Below, one piece after another: positions 22,484 through 33,163 of a stretch of DNA of 64,000 nt. Position 1 is the first letter of the stretch, and each line of letters opens with the position of its first letter. This DNA comes from Raffaelea ambrosiae. Taxonomy: Eukaryota > Ascomycota > Sordariomycetes > Ophiostomatales > Ophiostomataceae. The notes beneath the pieces were generated by a model, which made no database searches, was not told the DNA's origin, and saw nothing but the letters and a program-made list of their open reading frames with translations. The stretch is taken from positions 1,533,427-1,597,426 of the forward strand of contig PCDI01000005.1 of assembly GCA_002778195.1 (NCBI GenBank), written 5' to 3'. Position numbers and translations under genes: made by a program.

Positions 22484-25010
22484 GTCGGGGAGGAATCAAA
22501 TCGACTTTGGGATCTCGTTCGTGCGCCAGCGCGTGGAAAGTCAACGGGAAGCCATCCAAGAGGCTGATAGAAACAGCGTGCGGTGCTGGCTGTCTGCTCG
22601 CGGGAGGATCTGCTGGGTCCAGAACTGGCCCAGAACACGCAATGGACCCGCTTATTAGCGGCTGGCCGAAACCGCTTATCAGCCAAGCCACAGCAGTACA
22701 GCCACGAACTACTGTGCAGCCAACGCTTTGTGTGGCTTGAAAGGCCGCAAGACACATCTTAGGCTCTGTCGCTCCAGCGGTTTCTTTGCCTACTGCAAGG
22801 TCTACGAGTGCTTATTCTTTGATCAGTCTCTGGCCCCTTTCTCCAAAATTTTTGCCAATGCATTATGCGAGTATTCAAATCGTGACCGACTCGCTTCCCA
22901 TAGTGTTTTGTATTGTCATCAAGGCTGAAAAGCCCGCGGCAAGAACTGGCCTTCTTTGCGTCGTCAACTCGGCTTCACAGCCCCTTGCCAAGGTTCACAA
23001 CTTTTTGCATTGTGCATAACAATGACGATGACCCTTTGTTGGCGTCGGCAGTCGGCATACGCACTCGGTCATGCTTTCCTTGTTGTGCTGCCCAAAAATT
23101 GTACCTGTTGACCCTTTTTTGCGGCCGCACGGTAATAGCTGGCTTGCATTTTTAACCGCCCGCTCAGACTTCGAGGAGAGGGGGGCTGGCGCATTGTTTC
23201 GTTTCAAAACGGCCCCGTCCAACCAGGAGGCGACGGCCATGCGAAGACCAGACCAGGTTGTCGCCATAGCCACAAGCGAATGGGGGGGGGGCATGAAGAC
23301 GCTGGCAACTGGTGGGCTCGTAGATCAGCGAACAGACCTGCAACAGACTTGTGAACAGACCAGTGTTCTGAGTGTTTCGTTTGCTGCAAATGTCCTTCTT
23401 TCATTTGAGAGTGCCTTCGCCAGACGGCAACAGAAAACAAGCAGTTCGGTCCCGTCCACGAAGGATCAGACGGCACACACACAGAAAAACGGTCTGAGAG
23501 CCAGTCAGCAACAACTCGCAATCATGGGTGGCATCAAATGCAGGAACCGGGACCAGATCTCACTAATATCAACGAGACCGCAGCTCACGGCTTGTTAACG
23601 ATAGAGCGGCAGCCGATGCAGTCAACAGCGCCACACGGGTCGTCGAAATAAGACAAGGAGCACAAAGGCCGCTTCTTCTTCTCTGGCTGTGCTTGTACTC
23701 GTACACTAGAATCTCGCTCTCGAGGTCGCACTTTTTGGGCGCACGCTTCTCGTCACCCTTTTCAGTTTGCGTGCCTCTCGAAATAACCGTGCGGCATGGG
23801 CAACCAACTGCAACCCCCCTTCCCCCGAACGGCTCTGCCGCCAGGCACCGGCATGACCGTTTTCTGGAAGTGCCAAAAGGCTGTCCTCCTTTGCCGGGTG
23901 GCCTTTCTGCCCGCCGCCGCTGCCTCCTTGATTTTAAAGTGTGTGTCTGGCCATCTCCCCCATGTGTGTTTTACCCGGATGCAGGGAGAGCAAAAGTTCT
24001 CTTTCTCTTCTCATCAACCCCAGAGCTTTGGGGGCCAGCATCTTTGCCCTCCGGGTCTATCGTGTTGTTGGGCCGACTCTATTTTGGCCTCTTCACCTCG
24101 GGCGCCTATTCCACCCAATTTTGTTTCTTTCTTGCCTTCATTTCGGTGTTATGCACTTCCCAATGGAAGCGTTTGCTTCCATCTGTCTCTGCCACCCTCC
24201 ATGCACTCCCTGGGCCGTTGTTTTTGCCCGGATGGGGCTATGGCACATGGTCGTGAATGGGGCCCCTCCCCTCCCCATATGTAGTAAGATTCCTCATTGA
24301 TTCAGGCTGTTGTCCCCCCCCCCCCTTGTCCAGTCCATCGGCGGTGCCTGGTGGTGCCTGGCGGTGACTGGTGGCGACTGGTGGTGACTGGTGGTGACTG
24401 GTGGGTTCGCCATGCCCGGCCCTGGCCCCGTTCTGCACCTACTCTAACAAGAGTGTGGCTTTGCAAGCCATATCGCGGCCTGGCCAACGCAAGACCAATA
24501 AGAAAGCCCATAAAGGGGGGCAGGCAGGGCAGAGCGGCATCCTGCGTTAATATGTCCTGCATCATGAACGGGCAGAATAGAAATAAACGCCTGACAAGAT
24601 GTTGGTGAGGGTCTTACCACTGCCACCGGCCAACCACCCGCCCCCTCATGCACACCTTCTTGGCTGTTGCCCCTGTTCCTGCTCATTCTTCCCCTTCCCG
24701 CGTGGTTGACCAGACGGCCCTGCCATGGTGAATAAGTAGAAGCACTCTCGCCCTCATTGTTCCCCTTTCCAGCTCTTCTTTCTCTTCAGCTTCTCTCCCA
24801 GTCAGACATCAAACCCTTTCGAGCATCCAAACAACAAACATAATTCCTTCCTGTTGCCTTGTCAACTCTACCACTCGTTTTGTGTTGTGTGTTTTCAGTT
24901 CTTCGTCTTTTCGTCACTCGCTCGTCACACTTCACACTTGTATAAGTCTTTCTCGTGTCCACACACACCTCTTACAACTCCATTCGTTTGCCATCCTACC
25001 CTCTTTCACC
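22484..25010. other. Intergenic between divergent NPP and GPI-protein genes
   Basis: Shared upstream DNA of the NPP gene (-) and the GPI-protein gene (+). It contains two CCGCTTATYAGC direct repeats at about 22648-22683, one of which reads TGATAAG on the NPP coding strand (a GATA-factor-type site, near chance level), a 10-nt minisatellite at 24344-24404, and a CT-rich leader before 25011. Frames of 100-190 residues at 23.0-24.3 kb have no recognisable domain and ordinary non-coding composition, so I did not call them. Confidence 0.6.
24344..24404. repeat. 10-nt minisatellite (GGTGACTGGT)
   Basis: Six tandem 10-nt units, GGTGCCTGGT grading to GGTGACTGGT. Confidence 0.88.
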
Positions 25011-25763
25011 ATGAAGGCTTCCTTCTACTCTCTCTTGGCCTTCTCCGCCTACGCCGTGGCCACCTTTGGCGGCGATGACGACGAGGACTGCACCACCGAG
25101 GTCCTCCCCAGCACCACCATTACCGTCTCCAAGAAGCACACCTGGACGCCGCCCTCGGCCGTCACCACGCCGCCGGCAAAGGAGTCCACTACCGTCACCT
25201 ACGGCTCCTCCTCCTCCTCTACTACGGCTCCGTCTTATACCACTAGCACCATCTACTCCACCACCACCAGCACCATCACCAGCTGTGCGCCCACCGTCAC
25301 CTCGTGCCCGGCCGAGAGCACCGTCCTGACCACCATCACCGTGGCCGTCAGCACCACCGTCTGCCCCGTGTCCGAGGCCTCCACCACACCGGCTGTCCCG
25401 GCCGAGTCCACCACCGCCCCGGCCCCGCCCGCCTCCGAGACCGTTCCGGCGGTGGTGCCGTCCTCGTCCGAGGCCGTGCCGCCTGCCGCCACCACCTCGC
25501 CCGCCCCGCCCGCCAAGGAGTCGTCCACCGCACCTGTCGTCCCCGCAACCTCCTCGACCCTGTCCACGTTGCCCACGCCGACGGGCGCCGCCAGCACGGG
25601 CGAGGTGCCGAGCGGTGTCGCCAGCGGCACAGGCTCGTCGGGCGTCTCGACGCCGACAACGACCGCGCCCCAGGTCGTGGTGACGGCCGGTGCGGTTGGC
25701 CACAGCCACCAGCCCGTGCTGGGTGCTCTGGCTGCCGTTGCTGCCGTTGCTGCTCTGATTTAA
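25011..25763 (+). CDS. GPI-anchored Ser/Thr-rich cell-wall protein
   Basis: A single exon of 250 residues. The start at 25011 (TTTCACCATGAAG) follows a CT-rich leader and opens with a classic signal peptide (MKASFYSLLAFSAYAVA). The mature chain has a short acidic GGDDDEDC segment, then Ser/Thr/Pro-rich sequence with a conserved core, STIYSTTTSTITSCAPTVTSCP followed by TTITVAVSTTVCPV. That Thr-rich three-cysteine block occurs in many fungal wall and adhesin-like proteins. Pro/Ala/Thr/Ser-rich spacer follows, and the chain ends in a hydrophobic tail (VLGALAAVAAVAALI) preceded by small residues, as expected for GPI-anchor addition. It is likely heavily O-glycosylated and located at the plasma membrane or wall. 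A role in wall integrity or adhesion is inferred from the class; no catalytic domain is visible. Confidence 0.9.
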   Translation: MKASFYSLLAFSAYAVATFGGDDDEDCTTEVLPSTTITVSKKHTWTPPSAVTTPPAKESTTVTYGSSSSSTTAPSYTTSTIYSTTTSTITSCAPTVTSCPAESTVLTTITVAVSTTVCPVSEASTTPAVPAESTTAPAPPASETVPAVVPSSSEAVPPAATTSPAPPAKESSTAPVVPATSSTLSTLPTPTGAASTGEVPSGVASGTGSSGVSTPTTTAPQVVVTAGAVGHSHQPVLGALAAVAAVAALI

Positions 25764-27575
25764 TGTCTTGTCTTTTCTCTTCTTTTTTGACAAGCTCGAC
25801 ATAAAAACCATAAAAAAAAATTCAGTGACGGTGGATGTTGGAAGCCACAAATGAGGGAGGGCAGTTGGGCCAAAAAAAAAAAGACCTTTTGGTCTATTCT
25901 AATCTATAGCTATCTTTAGTCTTGTGATCTTTTCTCTTTGTGTTTTTTTTGTGTATTTATTTTCTTCTTTTCTCTGTCTGCATGTTGATACAAACATTGA
26001 AAACACCAGTGGGCCTGGATGGGTGATCCATCCTTCCCTTCTCACAACACATAGTTTAGGTTCCAGAAATGCACATTTACAAACAAGGTCAGTTCGCCGT
26101 GAAACCAGTTCAGTGTATTTGTACGCTTTTTCGTGTTGTATTCCTAGATGATACAATAATACCCCGGACCTTGGAAAGTCTCTTCGCAGCCAATCTCTTC
26201 GCAGCCCGCTTCTCGTGCCTTCTCGTATTCATCTTTTCCCGACAGTCTAAATGAATAACAAGGGGCGATTACACATGATCCGACATTTGTGCGTTGTCCC
26301 CCATGCGGAAAAATACAGTGAGCGCCTCTGTTAATGCGTGGCCCGTCCACACAGTCACAAGCAAAAACCAGGCAACGGCAATTGCCACAGCTCGCAGAAA
26401 AAGTAACCAATTATGCGACAAAACAACATGCAATGGCCAGTATAGCCGCCGGTCCTCCCGGAAAGTGAGAGGACTTCCCTGTACGTGAGCTTATTGCGTG
26501 TGTTTCCCGGGGGGGGGGGGGGGGGGGGGTGTTTTGTTTCCAGGAGGTCGATCAGCCAACCAGATGAGATCTGTTTCTTCGTTTCCACCCAGTCCTCGCG
26601 CCCTGCTTATTCATGCGCACCACATATTGCATGACAACCCTTAGGAGACAGGAAGGATTGGTCATTGGCGACGTGTACACCCAACCGTTTTCTTCAACCT
26701 TTCGAAATGCTTTTTGCTGCGTTCTCGTGGCGGAACATTCAGTTGCGTTGTTTCCCACCCTCTGACCCCTGTACCAATTGCCTAACATTGCGTGGTGCCG
26801 TGAGTCAGAAACACAAAGCGACGAACCGTGATGAAGCCTGCGCCACGCTCCATGACGACACAAACAAGAACAACGAGACGGCAAGTAAAGTGGTGACCAA
26901 TATTCAATATACACGCACAGAGAGACACACACACACACACATTCCTGGCGAACAGGGGCAGCCAGGCATCGGCGACCCCCTGGTCGGTTGTCCTAACCGA
27001 CAGAAAAAAAAAAGAAACCTCAACACAGCGAAGAGTGCGCTCTGTTGTTTCCCACGGCAACATGTCCGTCCCTATTTTGCCAAGATGAGGATCATCTCCC
27101 AGGATCATTCCCCAGGATTTTGACTTAGTGTCGTGCCTGGCTGTTTCGAACCAGCTTCCCCACAATCTTCAACAAAGGACTGGGTTCATCTCGCGAGTCC
27201 CTCTGCGGATTTCTCCCTCAGCTTAGGCGATTGTCCCCTAGGCGAGTGGGTAAAATGATAAAGACGGGCGACGCAGAGCGCAGCCACTTGTGCGCCCACT
27301 GGATGAAACGTTACTGCGAGCAGGCGCGCTGGCAAGCCCATTTTTGCAGTCCGTCCCCCCCGTCTCTAGCTTATGCCGTATTGCTATTGTTTCTCTCCGG
27401 GCAGTGTTGGCATTTCTGGAAAAAAAAAAAGCCTGAAATAGTGACGTGCAGTACACGCAAAGGCTTGTTTTCTTCTTTTCAGACAAATCACCCCGCAGCA
27501 GCAGCAGTGCATCAATCAATGACAGCAGAGGCCCGGAAGAACAGAGGGGCCAAAGAAGTCCTTGGCGCCGTCCCT
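25764..27575. other. Intergenic, convergent 3' flanks
   Basis: Between the GPI-protein gene (+) and the CENP-O gene (-), which converge. It holds AT-rich 3' flanking DNA, a G21 homopolymer at 26509-26529 and a short CA run near 26930. No supported gene. Confidence 0.65.
26509..26529. repeat. G21 homopolymer
   Basis: One of many long G or C runs in the intergenic DNA of this window, and the longest. The length may be imprecise because of sequencing error. Confidence 0.9.
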
Positions 27576-28588
27576 TCATGTCTCGGTCAGTTTCCGCACA
27601 AGCCCCGTGGCTGTCGTCTGATCTCCCAGCAATGCTCGCGCTGCTGCACGGTCCCGGCTGCCTGTGGCGCCAACGACCACCAGCTGCCGAATATCGCCGT
27701 CGTCGCCGAGAACCAGACGGCCGGTGCGGCCATCAGCCCAGTCGAGCTTGATCTGCTTGGCTTCGGCATCGGCGCCGCTGACGTCGACTAGAGGTGCGCT
27801 GCTGCTGCTGCTGCTGTTGTTGTTGTTGCTGTTGTTGTTCTCCACATCGCCGTCGCCATGCGTAGGGGCCTGGGGAGGAGCCGCTTGGATGGCCCGCCGC
27901 AGGTCGCCAATGGCCGCCAGGCGGTTGTGGTACCGCACGAGGGCGCGTCGGAGGGCGCGCACAAAGCCGTACAAGTCGGGGCCGTCATGGCCGCTGCCGT
28001 CACCTGTCAAAAAGCGCGTGGCCAGTCCGGACAGCGGTATGCACGGCGGCACCGTATGGCGGTGGACGCGCAGGCCGGTCTTGGCCTTGGTGGCGGCCGC
28101 GGCCGCGGCCGCAGCGGTGCGCCGTGGCGGGGTCTCGTCGCGGTGCATGAGGACGTAGTAGGGCCGCAGGAACTGGGCGCCCATCATGACATCGACGCGC
28201 ACGCCGAGCACGCGGCCGCCGTCGACGGCATGCGGATCCGGGTCTTGCACGCGGAAGGTCGTCACCGAGGCGCCGGCCCGGTAGAGGCACTGCTGCTTGT
28301 GGGCGGCATGCTTGTCGCACAAGCTAAGCAGCTTCTTTCGTGTAGCCGCATCCACCCCATCGTGAGCGCTGCTGCTGTCCTGCAGCAGGCGTCGAGTTGA
28401 CTCGGACGACAAGAGGGTCGAGGTCTGGATCTGGAGCTGTTTTTTAAGACGAGCAGCTAGAATGAGTTAGACGCTGGCCCTTTGTTTCTTCTTTTGTTTG
28501 TTCATTTAGTTTGAACACTTCGCGAACCCAGAAAACACCTACCTCGCTCGCGCAGCTGCTCGATCTCGCTGTCGAGGTCGGATGCCAT
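27576..28588 (-). CDS. mcm21: Kinetochore subunit CENP-O/Mcm21
   Basis: Two exons, complement(28543..28588) and complement(27576..28456), give 308 residues. The 86-nt intron has a GTAGGT donor, CTAAC branch and TAG acceptor. The splice joins MASDLDSEIEQLRER to AARLKKQLQIQ, an N-terminal coiled coil typical of the family. The Mcm21/CENP-O core follows: QCLYRAGASVTTFRVQDPDP (about 71-90), VLGVRVDVMMGAQFLRPYYVLMHR (98-121), LRVHRHTVPPCIPLSGLATRFL (144-165), and the helix FVRALRRALVRYHNRLAAI (180-198). Ala-rich (about 130) and Asn/Ser-rich runs are inserted in loops. In yeast this protein is part of the COMA complex and in animals of CENP-OPQUR, the inner-kinetochore assembly that bridges centromeric nucleosomes and outer kinetochore. 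The gene diverges from the acetyl-CoA transporter gene. The symbol is by homology. Confidence 0.93.
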
Positions 28589-28632
28589 GGTTGTTGTCGA
28601 ACCTCGTGATCATGCGTTTTTGTGTCCCGACG

Positions 28633-28638
28633 ACGCGT
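28633..28638. promoter_or_regulatory. MCB-like element upstream of CENP-O
   Basis: ACGCGT at 28633-28638, about 45 nt upstream of the CENP-O start codon, in the compound context ACGCGACGCGT (minus strand). ACGCGT is the MluI cell-cycle box bound by MBF in yeasts, so G1/S regulation of a kinetochore gene would make sense. A single 6-mer is weak evidence; function is inferred. Confidence 0.35.
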
Positions 28639-29510
28639 CGCGTCATTCGCAAACAGCACATGGTCGTGTAAGGCCCTGGTTGCATTTGTCAGCCTCGCCC
28701 CAAACGGAAGCCGGCCAATCACCGGACGGGCCTTCTCAGGGGTTCTTGCATGCCCAGCGTCACGTGTGAATCCAGTCCCCTGCACTTGCCCGATTAGGGA
28801 TCGTAGTTGCTTAGCTGGCCACATGGATGGCTTTCTTTCTTTTTTTGTGTCTTTTTTTTTGTTATTGTCTCTCCTTTTCAGCCTCAACCGTTGACGATAT
28901 CCTGGATAACCTGGGAATCGCATCGTCTAGGGTTCTGTTCGTAGAGGACTGACTCTCCTCTCTCACACTTTTCCGACTGTTTTGGACTGTCTCTAGACAT
29001 TTCTGCCCGACGCCTTTTTGCCACCATCCCTCGAATAGAGGCCACGGTTGCTTTAGATCGAGAGGGGGGGCCACCCCGAAAAAAGCTAACAGAGGGAAAA
29101 AGGGCACCCCGGGAACAGTGCCAGGCATCCACTTGGCTGGTGGCAGACGAATAGAATCCCGTCCTCAGGTCGGCTTTTGTGCGTCGAGCTGCCAGATAGG
29201 CAGGTGTTGTGCCGCCTCCGCAGCCGGATCGTCTCTGCCTCCACAGAGAAGACGCCTGGAAGCAAAGAAGCCAGCGAGACGTTTTGCGTGTCTTGGCGAT
29301 CGGCACCCTGTTGAAAACCCTGTTGGACGCCCCTGGACGCCTTTGACTGCTGACCACCCTACCTGGGAGCTTGCTTGTTGCCGCACGTCTCTGACATCAC
29401 AGCCGACATTTTTTACCCATCCACATCCCTGGAAGCGGAATTGCCACAGTTGTCAACCACAGAACGACAGAACAACAGAATCGCTGGACATCACTACTAC
29501 GAGGACTCAT

Positions 29511-29547
29511 TCGCAAACGCAAACGCAAACGTAAACGCAAGCGCAAA
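29511..29547. repeat. 6-nt repeat (CGCAAA)n
   Basis: About six CGCAAA/CGTAAA/CGCAAG units in the presumed 5' leader of the transporter gene. Confidence 0.85.
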
Positions 29548-29793
29548 CTTGAGCTCTCTCCCACAAAGCGGAACACGGTTGACGTATCGACGGCCTCGAT
29601 CTCTGTATCTATCGAACAGGCCGGATCTTTTTTTTTTTGACTCTTCTACCTGGAACAAGGAGGAGATTCGCCACGAGAGAACAGCCACAAAACAACAGCG
29701 GCGACGAGACGACGACACAGAGGAGAAGACCAGTCTCCTCCCCTGCCAAGCGCCCTCCCGACACCGAACAAGAACACGCAGAGGAAGTCCCCT

Positions 29794-31798
29794 ATGGGTG
29801 CCAAGTCTCGACGATCCAGAACCCGAAACCAAGACGGGCCCCCTATCAACACCTCTGACGAGGACAGGGCGGCCAGAACCAGCCACGACGCAAGCAAAGC
29901 CGCGAACGGACCAGGAAACGGGTCAGGAAACGGGTCAGTGAGCGGAATAGCAAACGGATCAGGGAACGGATCAGGGAACGGATCAGGGAACGGAACATCA
30001 AGCGGGACGATACGAGGGAAAAAAGCAAACGGAAAGGCACAGGCCAAAAACGGACAGACAAACGGCAAGGCAGCCGCAACGGCAATCTCGGCAAATCCGA
30101 CCGCGATGAACAGCAACGTGGAATACCGGCGCAAGGGCGGCCCGCAGGAGTCGGACGTCGTCACGGCCAACCTGATGTCGCGCGAGTCCTTCTCGCTGGA
30201 CGACCACGTGGTGGCCACGCCCAAGATGAACAACCACGGCTTCTTCGAGCTGCCCAAGCAGGACCAGCGCAACTTTGGCCTGCTGGTGCTGCTCTACTTC
30301 CTGCAGGGCATCCCGCTGGGCCTGGCCACGGGCTCGGTGCCGTTCCTGCTCAAGAACCACATGTCGTACAGCGAGATCGGCATCTTCTCGCTGGCGTCGT
30401 ACCCCTACTCGCTCAAGCTGCTGTGGAGTCCGATTGTGGACGCGCTGTGGAACCCGGCCGTGGGGCGCCGCAAGAGCTGGATCCTGCCCATCCAGCTGCT
30501 GTCGGGCATCGGCATGCTCTGGCTGGGCTCCGAGGTCGAGGGCCTGATGGCCAGCACGGGCCAGCCGGGCGGGCCGACCGTCTGGGGCTTCACGGGCTGG
30601 TGGTTCTTCCTGGTGCTCATGTGCGCCACCCAGGACATTGCCGTCGACGGCTGGGCGCTGACGCTGCTGTCGCCGGGCAACATCTCGTATGCGTCGACGG
30701 CGCAGACGGTGGGCCTGACGGCGGGCAACTTCTTGTCGTACACCGTCTTCCTGGCCTTCAACTCCAAGGACTTTGCCAACCGCTACTTCCGCGCCGCGCC
30801 GCTCGACCACGGCCTCCTGAGCCTGGGCGGCTACCTGACCTTTTGGGGCTGGGCCTTCATCCTGGTGACCGTCGGCCTGGCCGTGTTCAAGCACGAGGAC
30901 CGCGCGCACAACGAGGAGGGCGTCTGGGACGTGTACAAGATCATGTGGGGCGTGCTGAAGCTCAAGAACGTCCAGACCATCATCGCGGTGCACCTGATTG
31001 CCAAGATCGGCTTCCAGGCCAACGACGGCGTCACCAACCTCAAGCTGCTCGACAAGGGCTTCGGCACCGACAACCTGGCCCTGACCGTGCTCATTGATTT
31101 CCCCTTTGAGATCGGCCTCGGCTACTACGTCGGCAAGTGGTCGCAGGAGTACACGCCCATGCGCATCTGGTGCTGGGGCTTTGTCGGCCGTCTGGCCGCC
31201 GCCGTGTTTGCGCAGTTCACCGTCATCATCTTCCCGGCCGGCGGCGTCACCGGCTGGTACCTCTTCATCGTCGTGATCGAGCACGTCATGTCGACCTTTA
31301 TGAACACGGTCATGTTTGTCGCCGTGGCCGCCTTCCATGCGCGCATCGCGGATCCGGTCATCGGTGGCACCTACATGACTCTATTAGCGACGTAAGTGAC
31401 GCTCCCTTGCTTTCTTGCTTTCGCTCTCATCTCTCTCTGACACACCCTCTAGTGTATCCAACCTCGGCGGCACGTTCCCGCGGTTCTTTGTCCTGCGGCT
31501 CGTGGACGCCTTCACCAAGGCCACGTGCCAACCAGGCTCGCCAGACGCCTCCGAGAAGCTCAAGGGCCCGCTCGTCACCGAGCCGTTCTCGTGTTCTGTG
31601 CAGGCCGAGAAGGAACGGTGTGTGGCCGGCGGCGGCACGTGCGAGATGCTGCGTGACGGCTACTACATTGTCAACATCCTGTGCGTGATTGTGGGCGTGG
31701 TCACGCTCGTGACCTTCATCCGGCCGCAGGTGCTGCGTCTCCAGTCTCTGCCGCTCAAGGCATGGCGACTGGCAAGCAACGCTGCTGGACCAAAATGA
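29794..31798 (+). CDS. Acetyl-CoA transporter (SLC33A1/Acatn family)
   Basis: Two exons, 29794..31391 and 31453..31798, give 647 residues. The 61-nt intron has a GTAAGT donor, CTGAC branch and TAG acceptor, and splicing restores GTYMTLLATVSNLGGTFPRF, a hallmark of the Acatn family (PF13000). Residues 1-145 form a hydrophilic, disordered N-terminus containing a Gly-Asn-Gly-Ser repeat (about 40-67). The membrane domain begins near 160 (FGLLVLLYFLQGIPLGLATGS) and has roughly 11-12 segments, with family-like stretches FSLASYPYSLKLLWSPIVD, CATQDIAVDGWALTLLS, IGFQANDGVTNLKLLDKGF and a Cys-rich lumenal loop. Human SLC33A1 imports acetyl-CoA into the ER lumen; fungi, including yeast YBR220C, have orthologues of less clear substrate. 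It is longer than the human protein (about 550 residues), mainly through the N-terminal extension. An upstream start is unlikely because earlier sequence is leader-like. Confidence 0.93.
29922..29998 (+). repeat. 12-nt coding repeat, Gly-Asn-Gly-Ser
   Basis: Tandem GGATCAGGGAAC-type units in the transporter's N-terminal disordered tail, in frame. Confidence 0.85.
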
Positions 31799-33147
31799 AA
31801 AGCATCAAGACGAAACAGAATGGACAAAAGAGACAAAAGAGACAGAGGAGACAAAGGAGTCCCGGGGGGGAGGGGGGTCCAGTCGTGTCGACATCTCCGA
31901 GATGCATAGGAAGCGTTCTTCCCTTCCAGCGTATGTTTGGGGGGTGCCGAAGAACGAGTTGTGTCTTCTGTAGGACGAGAAGGCAAAAGAGGGCCGCTCT
32001 TTTCTTCTCTCCCCCTTTTCTGAACCCAGGACCACAGTTGCGTGCATTTCTTGGGGGGGTTTTTTTTTTTCACCCTGTTTTCTATTTGGTGATTTGGTTT
32101 ATATGTAACATAGTACACCAGACTTTTTACGCACATATTTGGCGGGATTCGGAAGGCAAAGAATGCATTTCTTGTCAAATGTCTGGAGTGTTTCTGTCTA
32201 CATTGGTTTCCTCCAACTACCATGTCCCAGGGAACGAGATCATGGCGACAAAAAAACAAGAGAGGAAACTTGGAAGAAGCAAACTGGGAATGCCGCCTCC
32301 GTGTTGAGGGAGAGTGTAAGAATATAGCAACACGGGTTGGAGACTGCCTTCGGTCTTGTATAGACTTTTCTTGTCCTGTCCGCTCCTGCTTTGAATTTGA
32401 TTTACATTCCCTGTCTAGTTGGCACGAGACAAAGGACCGGATGTGTCTCGAGTCCCTTGTTAACGCTTGTCACAACTCTCTCTATCTCTTCCTTCTCTTG
32501 TGTTTTGCTTCCTCTTTTGTCGTATTATACGCGGGCATACGCCCATGATATCACACGCTGTGGGCGGCGCGTAGATGCGGAAGAACTCGCAACAGAGCCC
32601 AGCGCTTATGTACATAGCAAGTTGTATAGTCGGTCGTCCCTTTGATTCTCCTGTCACTCTGGGAGGCGGGGGCTCTTTTTTTCCCTCTACTGGCTTCGGT
32701 GATCCTCGGCCAATACCGCCCACTCCGTACACACACGACAAGTCATCCCTGCGTCTGTCTGTCTCTGTCTGTCTGTGTGCTTTCTTTTCAACTTTTTCAA
32801 CTTTCTCTTGGCCTTGCCATCGGTGGCGCTCTCCGCTGTCAATCACAGAAACTTGTGTGCGTGTTCCGAGCGGCCCCCCCGGGAGGTGGATTAAAAAGGC
32901 ACACGCGCGGAGAAGCATCCCTTTGGTCGAGAACGGACAGGACGGAAGCGGGAGAAATGGATACCGCCGTTTCACAACGTGCTGGGGGGGAGGGGGGGGT
33001 TGCCATGAGGTACATTGTACGCCAGAGATACATGCCCAGAGAAATACAAACAAAGGGGGGGAAAGGGGGGGAGAACAAGAGGAAAATCAACACACCTCAC
33101 AAGGCCAGGGGTGGAGACCCAAGGGGCCACGGGCAGGATAGGATAAA

Positions 33148-33163
33148 CATATATATATATATA
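33148..33163. repeat. (AT)n microsatellite
   Basis: Eight AT units, intergenic. Confidence 0.9.

Larger units (their letters stand above)
28589..29793. other. Divergent intergenic region (CENP-O / Acatn)
   Basis: About 1.2 kb shared by the two divergent genes. It has an MCB-like site close to the CENP-O start and a 6-nt CGCAAA repeat plus an A/C-rich leader before the transporter start. No separate gene is supported. Confidence 0.7.

Noticed and set aside
20501..22567. 688-residue plus-strand open frame
   Set aside because: Antisense shadow of the NPP exon. The GC3-rich codons leave the opposite strand free of stops; the translation is Arg/His/Val-rich with no domain, whereas the minus strand has the full set of NPP catalytic motifs.
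23071..24256. Frames of 175 and 187 residues between the NPP and GPI-protein genes
   Set aside because: No domain, no GC3 bias in contrast to both neighbours, and homopolymer-rich stretches typical of the intergenic DNA.
27120..27175. TTTCGAACCAGC, tRNA T-arm-like string
   Set aside because: Only a 4-bp stem can form around the TTCGAA loop, and no acceptor or anticodon arm could be placed.
29998..31338. 446-residue minus-strand open frame
   Set aside because: Antisense shadow of the acetyl-CoA transporter; composition is His/Gln/Arg/Val-rich with no family match.
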